The position numbers were made by a program, and so were the translations under genes. The notes beneath the pieces were generated by a model. The model worked only from the letters and a program-made list of their open reading frames with translations, ran no database searches and was not told where the DNA came from. This document shows, one piece after another, positions 22,988-34,605 of a stretch of DNA of 64,000 nt. Position 1 is the first letter of the stretch. Every line of letters begins with the position of its first letter. Source of the DNA: Solanum dulcamara (lineage: Eukaryota; Streptophyta; Magnoliopsida; Solanales; Solanaceae); the NCBI RefSeq assembly GCF_947179165.1, contig NC_077242.1:49423097-49487096 (forward strand), written 5' to 3'.

Positions 22988-25796
22988 TGTAATACCACGA
23001 TTTTTCAAAACCTTTAAATTAACTCATACCTTTGCGGTAAGATAAATAGGGGGAGTGATAAATTAAAAAAGATGTGGTATGTCATATTTTAAGTGTTCAA
23101 GGTTTGTGTCTCAAGTTTTGAAGTTAAGCAAGTGGCAAAATAAAAGTTGGCGAAAGTTATCGTAAGTTCCTTTATAAAGATTTCTCTAAAATTTGGTTCA
23201 AATGTCTCAAAGGTTTTCTCTTAATCTATAAATATTTATAGTTCACACAACTTACCATTCAAATTTCTACGAGTCTAGTTTCCAATGAATCAAATCATTT
23301 ATCCATATGACTTCAGAATAGAGAGATATGCACATTTCCGTGAGACTACACAAGCAGGCACGTCAATGTGGCCCCTAACCCCTATGTCAGTTTAGCTTCA
23401 TATAAGTTGTTCAAGCTTCGTTTTAACTCATAAAAATTAGCCAAAATTCATATAGAATTAAAGTAAAAGTCCCTAAATTCTCCATGGATATTGATTCTTT
23501 CAACTCGGAAGTTTAATGGAAATTGCTCTACATAGCGAGAACGTCATTTTGGTATAGTTTACCCCATCAATCTAGTGGCATATCTTCATGGGTGTGGTGG
23601 CAGCGAGATAGAAGGTTTTTATTGAGTATTTTTTAGTACCTATTGATATGTATTGGCAAGGCAAGGATCTCGTACACTTATCTGTTTGTTTAATCGAGAT
23701 TCTAAGCTTCTAGTTTCGAAAGTTGTAGTTGTAGATGACTTGTAGTTGTTTCTTGTTTATTTTGGCTTCGGAGATTGTAACTTCAAAGATTCATATTTCT
23801 TAGATTATTATCTTAATGGTTTTTTCAAGAAAATCATTCCCCTATGACCCTCCTTCATAATCCTATATTCTAGTGTCATTTTTATAGATTTTTGAGTCAC
23901 GAAGTGGTGTTTTGGATATTATTGCTCCGGACAACCCCTTTGTCTTATTGAGTTGAATTATTATTGTTATATATTAATGGTATTAAGGTGTTGGAGGTAC
24001 TGGGGGTTTGTTTGCTTCTTATCGGAATCATGTAAGAAGGTTGTTGGATCGAATTGACATGAAGTACTCTTAGGAATAGTGCCTCAAGAGCTCGTCGCTC
24101 CTTTGAGATGTGGTTAGTATATTCTTGTTGGATTTATCTATCATTTATTGGCTTCATTTTATGTTTAGATTTGGCTGGTCATGAGTATGACATTAACACT
24201 TTATTAATTCTCTACGGCTCTTTCTCGTAGCCTTATTGATTCAAGCAATTATTGTGTTATGATAGGTTGGTCGAGATTCATACATACACCTTTGGGGCTT
24301 CAGTTGAAAGGTATGTTAAGGCTATTCCCTTATTTCGACATGTTTCCTTAAATCTTAGGAGCTATACAAGAAGGTTCTTGTTATCGTTGATATACTCGTA
24401 GCCATGTTTGTTGGTTGTTGGCTACTCGATTTGTTATAGTTATCTATTATCGGGATTCTTATTCTGTTAGTAGTGGACCTATGTTGGGCCCCACTTAGAG
24501 ACTATTTGAATAGGTTGATTATGGCTAAATTGCTTGTTTTTAGCCTATTGAATTGTTATTGTTTCCCTTAGGGCTATTGTGGTTAGTTGCAGGAATGTGA
24601 TTGTTGCCTAAGAGGTCTATGAGTTGCCTACGGGGCTTTTTTGATACCTAAGAAGGCTATGTGCTTCCTACAGGGCTAGTCTTATGAGTTGCCTATGGGA
24701 AAATATTGATGACTAAGAAGGCTATGTGCTGCCTACAGGGCTATATGGTTCCTATGAAGGCTATGAGTTTCCTATGGGGCTATATTGACGCCTAACAAGG
24801 CTTTGTGTTGCCTACGTGGCTAGGTTGTTGCCTAAGAGAGCTATAAGTTGACTACGAGGCTATATTGATGCCTAATAGGGTTATGCATTGTCTATGGGGC
24901 TATATTATTGCCTATGAGAGCTACATGACTGCCTATTGGAATAGGGGACTACCGATAGGGGTATATTGACTGATTTGGCACCTTCTAGGTTTATAGGAGC
25001 CTAGGTAGGTGGTCTTGTTTTCTTTTTGTACCTGTCGAACTTATGGGGGCTTGGTTAATTTGTTGTTTGATTATTTTTGATATGTTTAGAATCAAAAGAA
25101 GGTCAATATGCTTAATTTATTCTTGATTTATTTATCTGATTATTCTCAGTATAACATGATACCTACTTGGAGTCTATCGCCTTTCATACTCAATTCATTA
25201 TTTCGTACTAATACCCCATTGTCTGGGGCACTGCATTCATGCCAGCAAGTCCCGATGGACGACCCGTAGACATACTCAATATCAGGGTTGACTTTTATCA
25301 TGTTGGCTAGCCCCTTTCTTCGAGGTTTGTTAGCTTTTGTTGTATATATTTTTGGGTAGGTCGGGGGCCCTGTCCCGCAAGCCATACGACTCCTAGAGAC
25401 TTCCAAACTAGTGTGTGGGTTGTATAGCTACGTTATGGCCATGTTGGCCTGATTTATTGGGTTGCTAGGCTTGATAGTTTTTTGATGCATTGTCTTTTTA
25501 TATACCTGCTTTCAACTTCTATATAGAGATCATGGTGGAATCAACGGCCCAATCAGTACTTGTGTGCTAGTCGGTTTCTTCTTTATATGAACTGTTGAGA
25601 GTAGTTGTTTCTTTAGTGGAGCTGCTGACAGGGTCCTTGCCAGTCGAGTGCTTAATTTTAAGTCGATATCTACTTTTTTGTTTTCTTGATTGCGTGGGGC
25701 TGTCATGCACTACTAGCAAATGGTTCAGTAGGATCGGCTCTGACCTGAGTTTTGGCATTAGGTGCCAAGTGCGCCCCTCGATTTTGTGTTGTGGCA
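22988..25796 (+). repeat. 3' LTR of outer gypsy element
   Basis: It is the direct copy of 2311-5126, with start TGTAATACCACG and end GTTGTGGCA. It contains the diverged minisatellite at 24590-24970. Substitutions and indels relative to the 5' LTR are frequent, so it is older than the inner element's central LTR block suggests. Confidence 0.85.
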
Positions 25797-26075
25797 TTTT
25801 CTTTTTCTTTGATTGTGTGATTTGTGTTTAGTGTAAATTTAGAGTTTTTTTTCAATTAGTATTTCACTTTATACATAGTAATTCATATATTTTTTTATTA
25901 TATAAAATCAATGCAACAAAAAAAACATCTTATTATTTCTATTTGATAGAAATAGATGTTGGGATCACTCATGGCAGAATCCTTAGGCTAAACAAAATAG
26001 CATTCAACTCACTCATTGGAAAAAAAAATATTTTTGATCACCTTGATAAAATTTTTGACTTCATCATTACAATAT
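25797..26075. repeat. Uncharacterised insertion inside old LTR, right part
   Basis: AT-rich DNA with no coding signal. It belongs with 1761-2310, because the sister LTR lacks both and runs on directly. No terminal repeat could be established. Confidence 0.3.
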
Positions 26076-26902
26076 GTTATAACTAGTGGTAAAACATTTC
26101 TCCAAAAGTTAACATATACATATAGTGATTTATTTAATGTAGCAAAGTAGTAGTAATGTTTTGGGCCAAATATTTCCCACTATTATATTTATATACGCTC
26201 CACCAAACTTTGGTATTTTCTTCCATTAATGGATAGTGAATATATTTCTGCAACCTGATACACCTATATATCTATAGATGGAGATAAATATTACTATCTC
26301 CGTCTCATATTAGATGTGCATCTTATTAAAAATGTTTGTCTCATATTACTTTATCATTTACTAAATCAAGATAGAATTAATTAAATTTTTCCTATTTTAC
26401 TCTTACAATTAATATGCCATTTTGAATGTGAACAATTTCCAATAGCTATTTTTATATTCTATGTATATTGCACTGATATGAACAAACGGCAAAATAATAA
26501 AGGTAATTATATTAATAATTTCTTAATCACCGTGTAAAATAGAAAGTGTGCATCTAATATGGAAGGGAGGGAATATAAGAAAAATATTTTGAACACTTTA
26601 TCCGATCGCTACAAGAAATTAATTATAGACATCATGTTTTATAAGATCAAATTCAAGGTATGAAAAGGCTTTTTTTTGGAATGATTACTTAAGATTTATG
26701 ATTTCTGGGTCTAGCATTCTATCAAAGAGTCAGTTGTTAGATGTCTTTAAGTAGTTATTAGTGATATGATTGTTAAAAACTCACATTTGGTGGTGTCGGT
26801 TTCATGAAAAGTTGTTGAGTAGGAGATGGTAGCATAAATAGCCAATAGTTCAACCATTACATAACTCATTAGAAACACACTCTCTGAATTTGGAGCATGA
26901 CA
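26076..26902 (+). repeat. Right half of old 5' LTR (level-0 element)
   Basis: GTTATAACTAGTGG at 26076 picks up the alignment with the sister LTR at 27884. The match continues past 26190 (equivalent to 28278) and 26214-26825 (equivalent to 29830-30180), with the Stowaway MITE as an extra. The LTR ends GGAGCATGACA at 26902, followed by a decayed primer site (TTAGTATCTTAGCAACG). About 500 bp present at the end of the sister LTR is missing here. Confidence 0.6.
26294..26573. mobile_element. Stowaway-type MITE (Tc1/mariner)
   Basis: Terminal inverted repeats read CTATCTCCGTCTCATATTAG on the left and, reverse-complemented, TTCCCTCCCTTCCATATTAG on the right. They are flanked by TA on both sides (26292-26293; 26574-26575). 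The CTCCCTCCGT-type end and TA target are diagnostic of Stowaway. The sister LTR near 29920 keeps a single TA with no insert, an empty site. The element is 280 bp with no coding capacity. Confidence 0.85.
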
Positions 26903-27400
26903 AACTTAGTATCTTAGCAACGTTGTATCCTAGGAAGTCTATGAGTAGTGTCTAGTAGGGTCTTAATTATGGGGGCGTTGTGCACCAAAATTATAATCAT
27001 GAGCCTACAAGGCATTTAGGGTTGGTTTCCATTCTTTCTTCTTCAAATCGTGTTGTAGAGATGACCACTAAGAGTTTAGTTATCAAAATCGTGTTATAGA
27101 GATTCGTGATCGTCACACCTCAATAGACCTTGCGTGGAGATCAATTTTGATTCAAGATGTCAAAGCATTTCCAAAGATGGAGTTGCTACGTTAATGTAAA
27201 TTTTGATTCCTATTTTGAGTGTTTTTGTAACTATTAATGACCTTGTAAGGTGGCTTATTTTTTTTGGTTATTTTGTAGTTGTGCTATAGTCTGGTGTATA
27301 AGTGAGGTTCTGCTAAAAATTCGAGAAGTTCCATGTATGCTATAAACATATGTCCTACTTTACATTCTAGGATGATGTTTCTAAGGGGGGGGGGGGGAAA
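26903..27400 (+). mobile_element. Residual internal region of level-0 LTR element
   Basis: About 500 bases separate the end of one LTR (26902) from the start of the other (27401). It begins with a primer-site-like segment and a leader that resembles 5135-5290 of the outer gypsy element. It ends with a run of 13 G (27385-27397) plus AAA, a polypurine tract. All coding sequence has been deleted. The resemblance suggests a gypsy relative of the outer element. Confidence 0.6.
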
Positions 27401-27936
27401 TGTAACACCTCAGATGTTTAAATTTGTCTTTCATAAGCGTGAAGGGCTTACGAGTCTAAATTTGAGAGTAATTTTATAAATCCTGCATATTTAAGGGCAT
27501 ACAATATAAATTAAAATTTCTGAAACATACATTCTTATTTCCTTCCTAAAATATCGTAAACGTTTATGAAAAAATTCTTTAGTAACAACATATTTGAGTA
27601 TGTACTTATTTTCTAAAAATTTTATTATGTATTAATAATTGAATGGTTATAATAATTCTAGCTATGTGAAGAAAATAATTATTATATGAGATAGAATTTA
27701 TTTAAAATAATTATATATATTCAAAAATTATATATATTTTATCACGAATCTACACAATATTCGAATGTATACATAGAATGTGTACATAATACGAACCCAT
27801 CAAAATAAAGTAACTACATGAGGTGTGGTATTGATACCACAACCACATGTGTAAGTAAAACACTTGACAACAAGAGGTTGTAGTAGTGGTAGACATTTGT
27901 CCAAAAGTTATCATATTCGTATAGTGACTTATTTAA

Positions 27937-28227
27937 GGGCAAATTACACTCCGTGGCCATTCGGTCAAAGTAATTATCAAAAAATGGTCATTCGTTGCAT
28001 GAGCATGTATAGTCAGTATATATTTCATGTATAATTAAGCTATATTCAGTTTTTGAGTGTATCATAATGTATATTCAGTGTATAGTTCATGTATAAGTAA
28101 TCTATATTGCATAGTCAGTGTATAGTCACTGTATATTTTCTATGATTTTAGCTATTTTTTATATAAATAAAACATGACTATTTATTGTAAACTAATTAGT
28201 TTATTGTATATATTTAAAATTGTCTCT
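27937..28227. mobile_element. hAT-like MITE in old 3' LTR
   Basis: This 291-bp block is absent from the sister LTR near 26130 and is flanked by an 8-bp duplication TTATTTAA (27929-27936; 28228-28235). Its ends are weakly inverted (GGGCAAATT; GAGACAATT when reversed). The interior repeats TGTATAGTCAGTGTATA-like motifs. The 8-bp duplication points to hAT. Confidence 0.7.
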
Positions 28228-28278
28228 TTATTTAATGTAATAAGGTAGTAGTTATGTTTTGGGCCAAAATTTCCCACA

Positions 28279-29819
28279 TCTATCATATATTATTAAAAGT
28301 GGAAAGTTCTAAAGTAAAAAAATGGATTACCATTTTACCTCTACACTAATTCAAAATGTTATAAAATATTTAATTTATTAAATATTAAATAATAGTCCTA
28401 TCATATTATATATATACTATATACTAAAATTAGGAAGATGATAAGTCAAAAGTTGCAGAAAATATCCATAGAAAGTCGTTAGATATTTTTACCTTTTTAA
28501 AAACTAAATTAGTTATTCTACATTTATACTATTTTAAATATCTCTTAATTATATTAAATGTGCTACATTTATCTTATTAATTGGTCTAAATAACTTCAAT
28601 ATTGTATTTATTTTCTTGGTAATACTTCACTACTTATCTTCTTGTACGTTTTCTTTTTGGCCTTTTGTCTAAAAACTTTTTATAACAAATTTAATATGTT
28701 CTTGAGGTCTTTATGAATTTATTATTAATTAATTTAAGAATTATTATTATTTTTCAACCTTTAATAATCCTTGAATTGGAAAAAGAAGAACCCCTACCAT
28801 CATCATATTCATTAATTAGATCTAATTAATAGCTCTGAAATAACCTTCACTTAAGTGGATGACTTTTTTTTCCCTCCGTGAAGTCTTTTGGATGTCTCAA
28901 ATTTTGATCATCTTCATTTGTGTTAGTAACCTATATTCAAAGAAAATAGAACATGTTATGTTTTCACTTTTTTCTTTACAAAATATTCTTCTGAAAATTA
29001 AATTTATTTATTATTTTTTAAAAAAATTATTTTAAATATTCACCTTCATTATTCATATTTAATTATCCATTCAATTGGTACTCTTAATATCCATAATTAT
29101 CATTCTTTTTATATTCATGGCCTCCTATTATTTAATTTAAAACTTTAAGATATGTTTCGGTTATCCTTTATTTTTACCTATTTAAATTCATCTTTTTTGT
29201 TTCATGAGACTCATTCAAGATTATCTTTTTCATTCTATAGTTAAAGTAGTGAAGCACTTATATATTATTGTACTATTTGATTCATGTTTTATTTTGACTC
29301 GGTGAAGAAGGCTCTTGAATTTTGATTGGTTATGAAAAAAGGTGTCAACAAGAACTCGAAAAATTATGTATTGATTTGTATTTATTTTTTCATCTATATT
29401 TTAATGATTAAAGTCTTAGGAAGAATGTGTATGCTGCATTTTTGTTCTTTTTTTGTGTTTTCTCTCTATTAGATTTTTTAAAATTTAATTTTTAATAATT
29501 TTTTTTAGTCGTAAGTCTGTATCTTTATTTGGGCTCAAATTATTCATTTGTGACTTTAGTGGAAGTCTGTATTTTTATTTAGGCTCAAATTATCAATCTG
29601 TGACTTTTAGTGGAAGTTTATTAACTACTAATTAGAGTTAATAATTTACAATTTAAAATACGTCCTCATTTGGTGTTTCTTCTTACACTTTTAAAAAATT
29701 ATTTGTAATTATTGCATTATGACTTATTATATGCATGTTTTCATATAACTTTTATGCTCTAATTGATCTATAAAAAACTTCATGCGACACACGCGCAATG
29801 CACGTGTGGAGAAACAAGT
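28279..29819 (+). mobile_element. Non-autonomous Helitron in old 3' LTR
   Basis: The 1.54-kb block starts TCTATCATATATTATTAAAA, typical of Helitron 5' ends (TC). It ends with a hairpin CACACG..CGTGTG (29788-29808), 6 bases, then AACAAGT, close to the canonical CTRRT. It has no terminal repeats and no target duplication and sits in an AT-rich site. The sister LTR (about 26190) is uninterrupted at the equivalent position. No Rep/helicase is encoded; the interior is AT-rich. Confidence 0.8.
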
Positions 29820-30799
29820 ATTTATATATGCTACAACAAACTTTGGCTTCATTTTCTTCAGTTAATGGATAGTGAATATATTTCTTCAACCTCATATATC
29901 TACGTATCAATAGTTGGAGAAAATATTATGAGCAAAATATTTTGAACACTTTATCCGATCACTAAAAGAAATTAATTATAGACATCAAGATTTTCGAGCT
30001 CAAATTTAAGGTATGTGACGACTTTATTTTTTTGGCATGATTTTTTAAGAGTTTTTATTTTTGATTTTAGCATTCTATCAAAGAGTCGGTTGTTACATGT
30101 CTCTAAATTGTTACTAGTGTTATTATTGTTAAAAATTAATATTTGGTAGTGTGATTTCATGACAAGTTGTTGAGTAGGAAATGGTTGTATATATTGTTTT
30201 TATTTTTGGATTATAATAATTGTTGAGTTAATCGTGGTATAAAAATTATGGTACGGAGGAGGTACGGTTAAGTATGGTTTACTTGTGGAATTGTTATTTT
30301 GTGTGTATAGAATTTTTCATGTTATAAATATTTTTTTAGATATCATGGTGGTCTCGACAGTCCAAACAGAATTTGTGTGCTAGCTGGTTATTGTTTACTA
30401 CAAACTATTGGGAGTAGTTAGGTTCTTTGTAGGCTTTTAAATATCATGGTGGCCTCAACGGTCCAAATAGAATTTTTGTGCTAAATTGTTATTTATTTAT
30501 ATGAACTATTGGGTTAGCTGAGATTGTTGTTGTGGCATGATGTTCGAATTCGTATTGTTTGTCCACATGAATTCATGCCCTTGAGGTTAGGATCGGCGTG
30601 TTCGTCTATACCACTTGCATTTCATGCCTTTGAGATTAGGATATGGGTGTTCTCCTAAACCACATACATTTCATTCCCTAGATGCTAGGATTCGGGTTTT
30701 GCCTACTGGACGGGTCGTTACATGTTCCACGAAATAATACAGTTGCTACTTTTTAAAATCATCCAACGATAATAGTCATTCATGAAGCAAGTCGAAAAT

Positions 30800-31130
30800 G
30801 TATTTTACTAAGATTAAAAACTCAACACATCTAGAGAATGTGTCCTTACTTTTGGAAGGGATATTCCAACAACATTAGATGACGACACCATTACATGCAT
30901 AGCTCAACTAAGAGATGATACATTAACATTGATCGAACAAAATACGTTTCACCAAAATTCTTTTTCACTCATCATTATCTTCAAAAAAATTGATATAAAT
31001 GTTCAACAAGTTTGTTTAAGTGATAATTTGGTGGATATTTCACTAAGACAATGCTAACTTCAACATTTGAAAAGTTAATATACAAGATTAAAATGAATTG
31101 TCTTAGAGATATTACGGGATGTTTTTGTCG
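30800..31130 (+). pseudogene. Ty1/copia RNase H C-terminal remnant
   Basis: Broken plus frames read DDDTITCIAQLRDD (about 30880), then TKYVSPKFFFTHHYLQ and SDNLVDISLRQC-type sequence (about 31020). These are the end of copia RNase H (usual TKHISPKFF, SDNLADLFTKSLP). STFEKLIYKIKMNCLRDI closes the protein at about 31058-31110. In an intact element this domain degrades the RNA strand during cDNA synthesis. Only the last hundred or so codons remain, with frameshifts. The upstream side abuts the level-0 LTR end. Confidence 0.75.
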
Positions 31131-31280
31131 GGAAGAATAAAATGCACATTGCATTCTTTTTTTTTAATCAAAATTTTATGCTATGAATTTTCCTGATAAT
31201 ATTTCTAACGAGGCAACAAACAATACATATTATATACCCTTCTTCTAAAATTTCTTTTTACATGGGCATTCACGATTAAG

Positions 31281-31498
31281 TGTTATAAATAAATAATGTA
31301 GAATATATATGCTCAGTTGGTGGTCATCCCTCTCACTGTTTATTCTTGAATCTTTTAAGTTATCATTATTTACTATGTTTTAAGAAAAGACCTTGCGGAT
31401 GAGATGTGAAATACAATTGAAAGAAGAAAAGGTGCAGTATCTGATTTACTATTATCTCTTCTCTTGTAATTTTATTTATTTTATTATATTTTATAACG
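31281..31498 (+). repeat. Short copia LTR (3' LTR of the remnant)
   Basis: TGTTATAAATAAATAATG at 31281 and ATTTTATAACG at 31498 bracket a 218-bp LTR, the last base of the usual CA end being changed. It follows the copia RNase H remnant at the normal distance. The line between, with CGAGGCAACAAACAATAC (about 31210), is the usual 3' spacer of this copia group. Confidence 0.7.
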
Positions 31499-32711
31499 TC
31501 GAGTAACAATTGCTTTCTTCCGTGACTGGTCAATATCTATATTGGCTTTATTTTGAGTCTGAGAGATCTAGGGTACAAAAGTGTTGAGGGGTTTTTATTT
31601 TTTCGCACAAGTTCAGCCAAATTAGAATTAAAATTGTTAAACAACTAAATTTAATACCAAGAAAACATGAAAGTCAATTCGTTATTTAATTCTAAAAAGT
31701 TAAACTTAAAAATCCATATTTTTTCATTCCTATATATCTTTCAATTATATTCTCTCTCTTCGTCGTCTATCAAGTAAACAAGAAACTAAAAGCATTTGGT
31801 GAAGTTTATAAGCTAGTCAAATTGCTTATAAGTATTTTGTGATTATTACGTATTTGGTAGTTATTCAAAGTCAAGTGTTTATAAGTCATAAGTTAGTCAT
31901 CTTCAACTTATGATTTTTAGCTTATAAACACTTTTAGTTTGATCAAGATTTTACTATTTGATTTATTTATTTTCTTTCTCAAAATATCTTTCCCAAAATA
32001 AAATTATAAGCCTTGTTAGCCATCTCCAATTTATAATTTTTCAACTTATAAACACTTTTAATTTGATCAATATTTTACTATTTGATTTTTGTTTAATTTC
32101 TCAAAATACCTTTTCCAATTTAAAATCGTGAACTTCCTTTTTACCTCATATGCATCGTTACTCCTTTCCATTACAAACAAATCTTTAAATTTATATTTTT
32201 TGATAAAAAATTTAAGAATATTTTTATCATTTTAATAATAACTAAAAGGAATGAGTTTATCAATAATCTTTTACCAAACACATCACCTGTATTTTCAGAT
32301 TCAACAATTACATAACAGAACTGCTTGTTTATAAAATGAGTTCCAAGATATTTTTTGAATCAACTTTCAATTATTCACAATCAGCTAAACCCAACAAGCG
32401 CTAATCAATTTGCAAACTACAAAACAAAAATGTATCATCATTCTACATCACTTGCTCTAGCTCAATATTTTGTGATTGTAGGTTCCTCAACTTTTTTTTT
32501 CCTTTACAAGTTTTTTTGCTCCTCGAAGTTAGTTTACAAATTTTAACTTAATTCTTTTCGAAGTTTGATTAATTCTTTTGGATGAGGCAATCTAAATAGT
32601 TATAGTCAATTGTTGATTTTAATCAACATTTTAAAACGAATCAGTTCTTTACACATTTTTACTTGTTTTATATTTTCTTAATATTTCTATGTAATTTTAC
32701 CATTTAAAATA
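31499..32711. repeat. Non-coding, with a decayed MITE-like direct duplication
   Basis: No gene is seen. About 31785-32290 resembles PIF/Harbinger-type MITEs (CATTTGGTGAAG left; TACCAAACACATC right), without a clear target duplication. Inside it, 31906-32010 is repeated with changes at 32029-32125 (CTTATAAACACTTTTA core). The rest is AT-rich. Confidence 0.4.
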
Positions 32712-33098
32712 TTTATTTCTACAATGTAGATTTATAAAATATTAAAAAATTAAAAACCCATAAAGCTTATGCCCAACCCTTTGAGACTTATGCCTCACCT
32801 TGCCTCGACTCCCACCCTTGCCTCTTTAGTTTAAAGTTATAAGCAAATAGTAGAGCACAAGCCATTAGAAACTCCCATAATTTAATTGATTCATCATGTA
32901 TTACCTAAAGCCTCTCCATATAAGCTGCAGTGATAACCGGAAACCCTTCAAAATTCTCAGACTTCCATATAGACTATCTTTACGATTCAAAGTGAAAAAA
33001 ATAAAATGACAGAAAATAGGGAGAATACAGATATTACAAAGTATCCAGAAAGTGCAATGATAAAAGACAGCACTTCCTTATACTCTGTCCAGAATTGC
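32712..33098 (-). other. Probable 3' untranslated region of the FHA gene
   Basis: The stretch lies directly downstream of the FHA-gene stop codon on the minus strand and has no open frame of note. A minus-strand AATAAA occurs at 32712-32717, about 390 bases after the stop. The true cleavage site cannot be fixed from sequence alone. Confidence 0.4.
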
Positions 33099-33197
33099 TC
33101 AAGCTTTGATATCCTGACTTTGGCTTTCCTTGAGGATGTCTACATATCGTTTTACTTGACTTTGATTTATCTCAAAAGTGAATGTAAGTTCTCTTAC
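33099..33197 (-). CDS. FHA-domain (MCRS1-like) gene, last coding exon
   Basis: The exon starts after a minus-strand acceptor TTGCAG and encodes 32 residues plus a TGA stop. It reads VRELTFTFEINQSQVKRY, then VDILKESQSQDIKA. The first part is the last beta strand of the FHA domain; human MCRS1 has a closely similar strand followed by 'FLINQ'. The acceptor is in phase 0 and joins exactly to the GSFIE end of the exon at 41431. FHA domains bind phosphothreonine peptides; MCRS1 relatives act in nuclear chromatin-associated complexes. The intron upstream is 8.2 kb. Confidence 0.85.
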   Translation of the reverse strand, partial: VRELTFTFEINQSQVKRYVDILKESQSQDIKA

Positions 33198-34605
33198 CTG
33201 CAATTTACTCGGTCGGGTTAAAATATATCCTGATGGACATTACAGGGAAAAGAAATAAAAAAACAAGAGACATCTCTGCTTAAATATAATTCCACACTGC
33301 TCTTAACCCCATCAGAAAATGAAAAGATAATTAGTCAACATGCATAATGCTATTTTGACAAGAAAAGCTTCTAGTTGTGTTTTCAGCTTGTTCAGTTAAT
33401 AAGCTCAAAAATCAACTTTAAATACCAAAAGCAATCATTGTCACACAACTTAGACAGGAAAAAAAATGGTAAAACTACATAACAAAGTGAACATGTGGTA
33501 TGTATTTATGGTACACAACTATAGTTACAAAATATTATTATTTGCTACAATACTATTAAATCTGTAGCAAATACACCTTTTACACACAACATCTGTATAA
33601 TAAGGCACAACTCAAGTTCCCTCAACCACACTCTCTTTCTCCCCTTCCGTTTCTTTCTTCTCTACTGCAAAATCAGTTCAAATCAAATTCCACCCTCTTT
33701 CTTCCATTTCATTTTTCTCTCCTTTACAAATCAAATCTAGTTTTTAGCGTGAATCTCCAACAAATTCAGAATTTCTTACAATCAGGTAACTTTTTGTTGG
33801 TTTGTATTTTTTTGAGTTAATCTCGTCATGAATCCTCTTCAACTATCATTGCTTCAGCCTCTTCCTCCTCCATCATCTTCGTTGCCTGCACCTCCTCTTA
33901 CGCCACTATACCACAACTGTCAGCCTCTCAGATTGAATTTTAGTGGACGAAGGACAAAAAATTGGAATAGTTCACGGTGGTCCGATGGAGTTGAACGATG
34001 GCTATGTATTTTCTTCTTTGTGAGATCAAATGAGTTCTTAATAGACTACTATGTTTATGATGGGTGTTTCAATTTTTGTATGTATTTTTGATGGCTAACA
34101 TGATGGGTGGGGTGGGTGTTTCAATCTATTTATGTAGTTTTTGTGAAAAGATTTCAAATCTGGATGTACTTGTTATGTTTCGAGAGAGATTTTTGTGTCT
34201 TTTCATTTTAGGCATTTGTATCAAAAACAAAAGTGTATCAGTTCACTATTGTACTTTTTGTATTAATGTAATCAACTGTATTTTTTTGTTGATATAATTT
34301 TGTATCAACATATTCAATTGTATCAATGTATTCAACTGAGGCATTTAGATCAACATATTCAAGTGTATCAGTTTATCATTATACTTTTTGTATCAATGTC
34401 TTCAATTGTATTTTTTCTTGTTATACATTTGTATTCATATGATTTTTCTATTGAAAAGCCAAGTACCAAATACAGTTCAATAGTTATAAAGCCCTTAAAC
34501 AGTTAAATATTTGTATTTGTATCAAATATTGTATTTTGTATTCTTATGTATTTGTATTGAAAGATAAGTTCCAAATATATATTTTGTACCAATATGTATT
34601 TGTGT
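33198..34605. other. FHA-gene intron, AT-rich, no recognised element
   Basis: Intronic DNA. A pyrimidine-rich stretch (33610-33740) precedes an open frame at 33828-34091 starting MNPLQLSLLQPLPPPSSS, which I do not recognise and consider chance or a captured fragment. From 34200 to 34600 the motif GTATCAA / GTATTCA recurs. A counterpart in the other orientation (GAATACAA) lies at 36600-37030 on the far side of the Mutator-like element, so the two stretches may be arms of one older element. Confidence 0.4.

Larger units (their letters stand above)
2311..25796 (+). mobile_element. Outer Ty3/gypsy retrotransposon with two nested insertions
   Basis: Two direct LTRs (2311-5126 and 22988-25796) start TGTAA and end TGACA/TGGCA. 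A primer site follows the left LTR and a purine tract (about 22976-22987) precedes the right one. Between them lie decayed protease, reverse transcriptase, RNase H and integrase in gypsy order. Flanks give an imperfect 5-bp duplication (TTTCC left, TTTTC right). The internal region is interrupted by a solo LTR at 8302 and a second gypsy element at 12957. Removing both leaves about 9.8 kb. The gag region is unrecognisable, so the element is dead. Confidence 0.85.
27401..30722 (+). repeat. 3' LTR of level-0 element, with two insertions
   Basis: It begins TGTAACACCTCAG right after the G-rich tract and ends GGACGGGTCGTTACA. It aligns with 1336-1760 and 26076-26825. A MITE (27937-28227) and a Helitron (28279-29819) are inserted. 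At 30345-30520, ATCATGGTGGCCTCAACGG-type sequence resembles 4860-4950 of the outer gypsy LTR. No matching target duplication was found, so the outer edges are tentative. Confidence 0.6.

Noticed and set aside
2311..25796. Possibility of an autonomous, active gypsy element
   Set aside because: RT, RNase H and integrase of both nested elements have many stops and altered catalytic residues (FIED in RT, missing integrase Asp).
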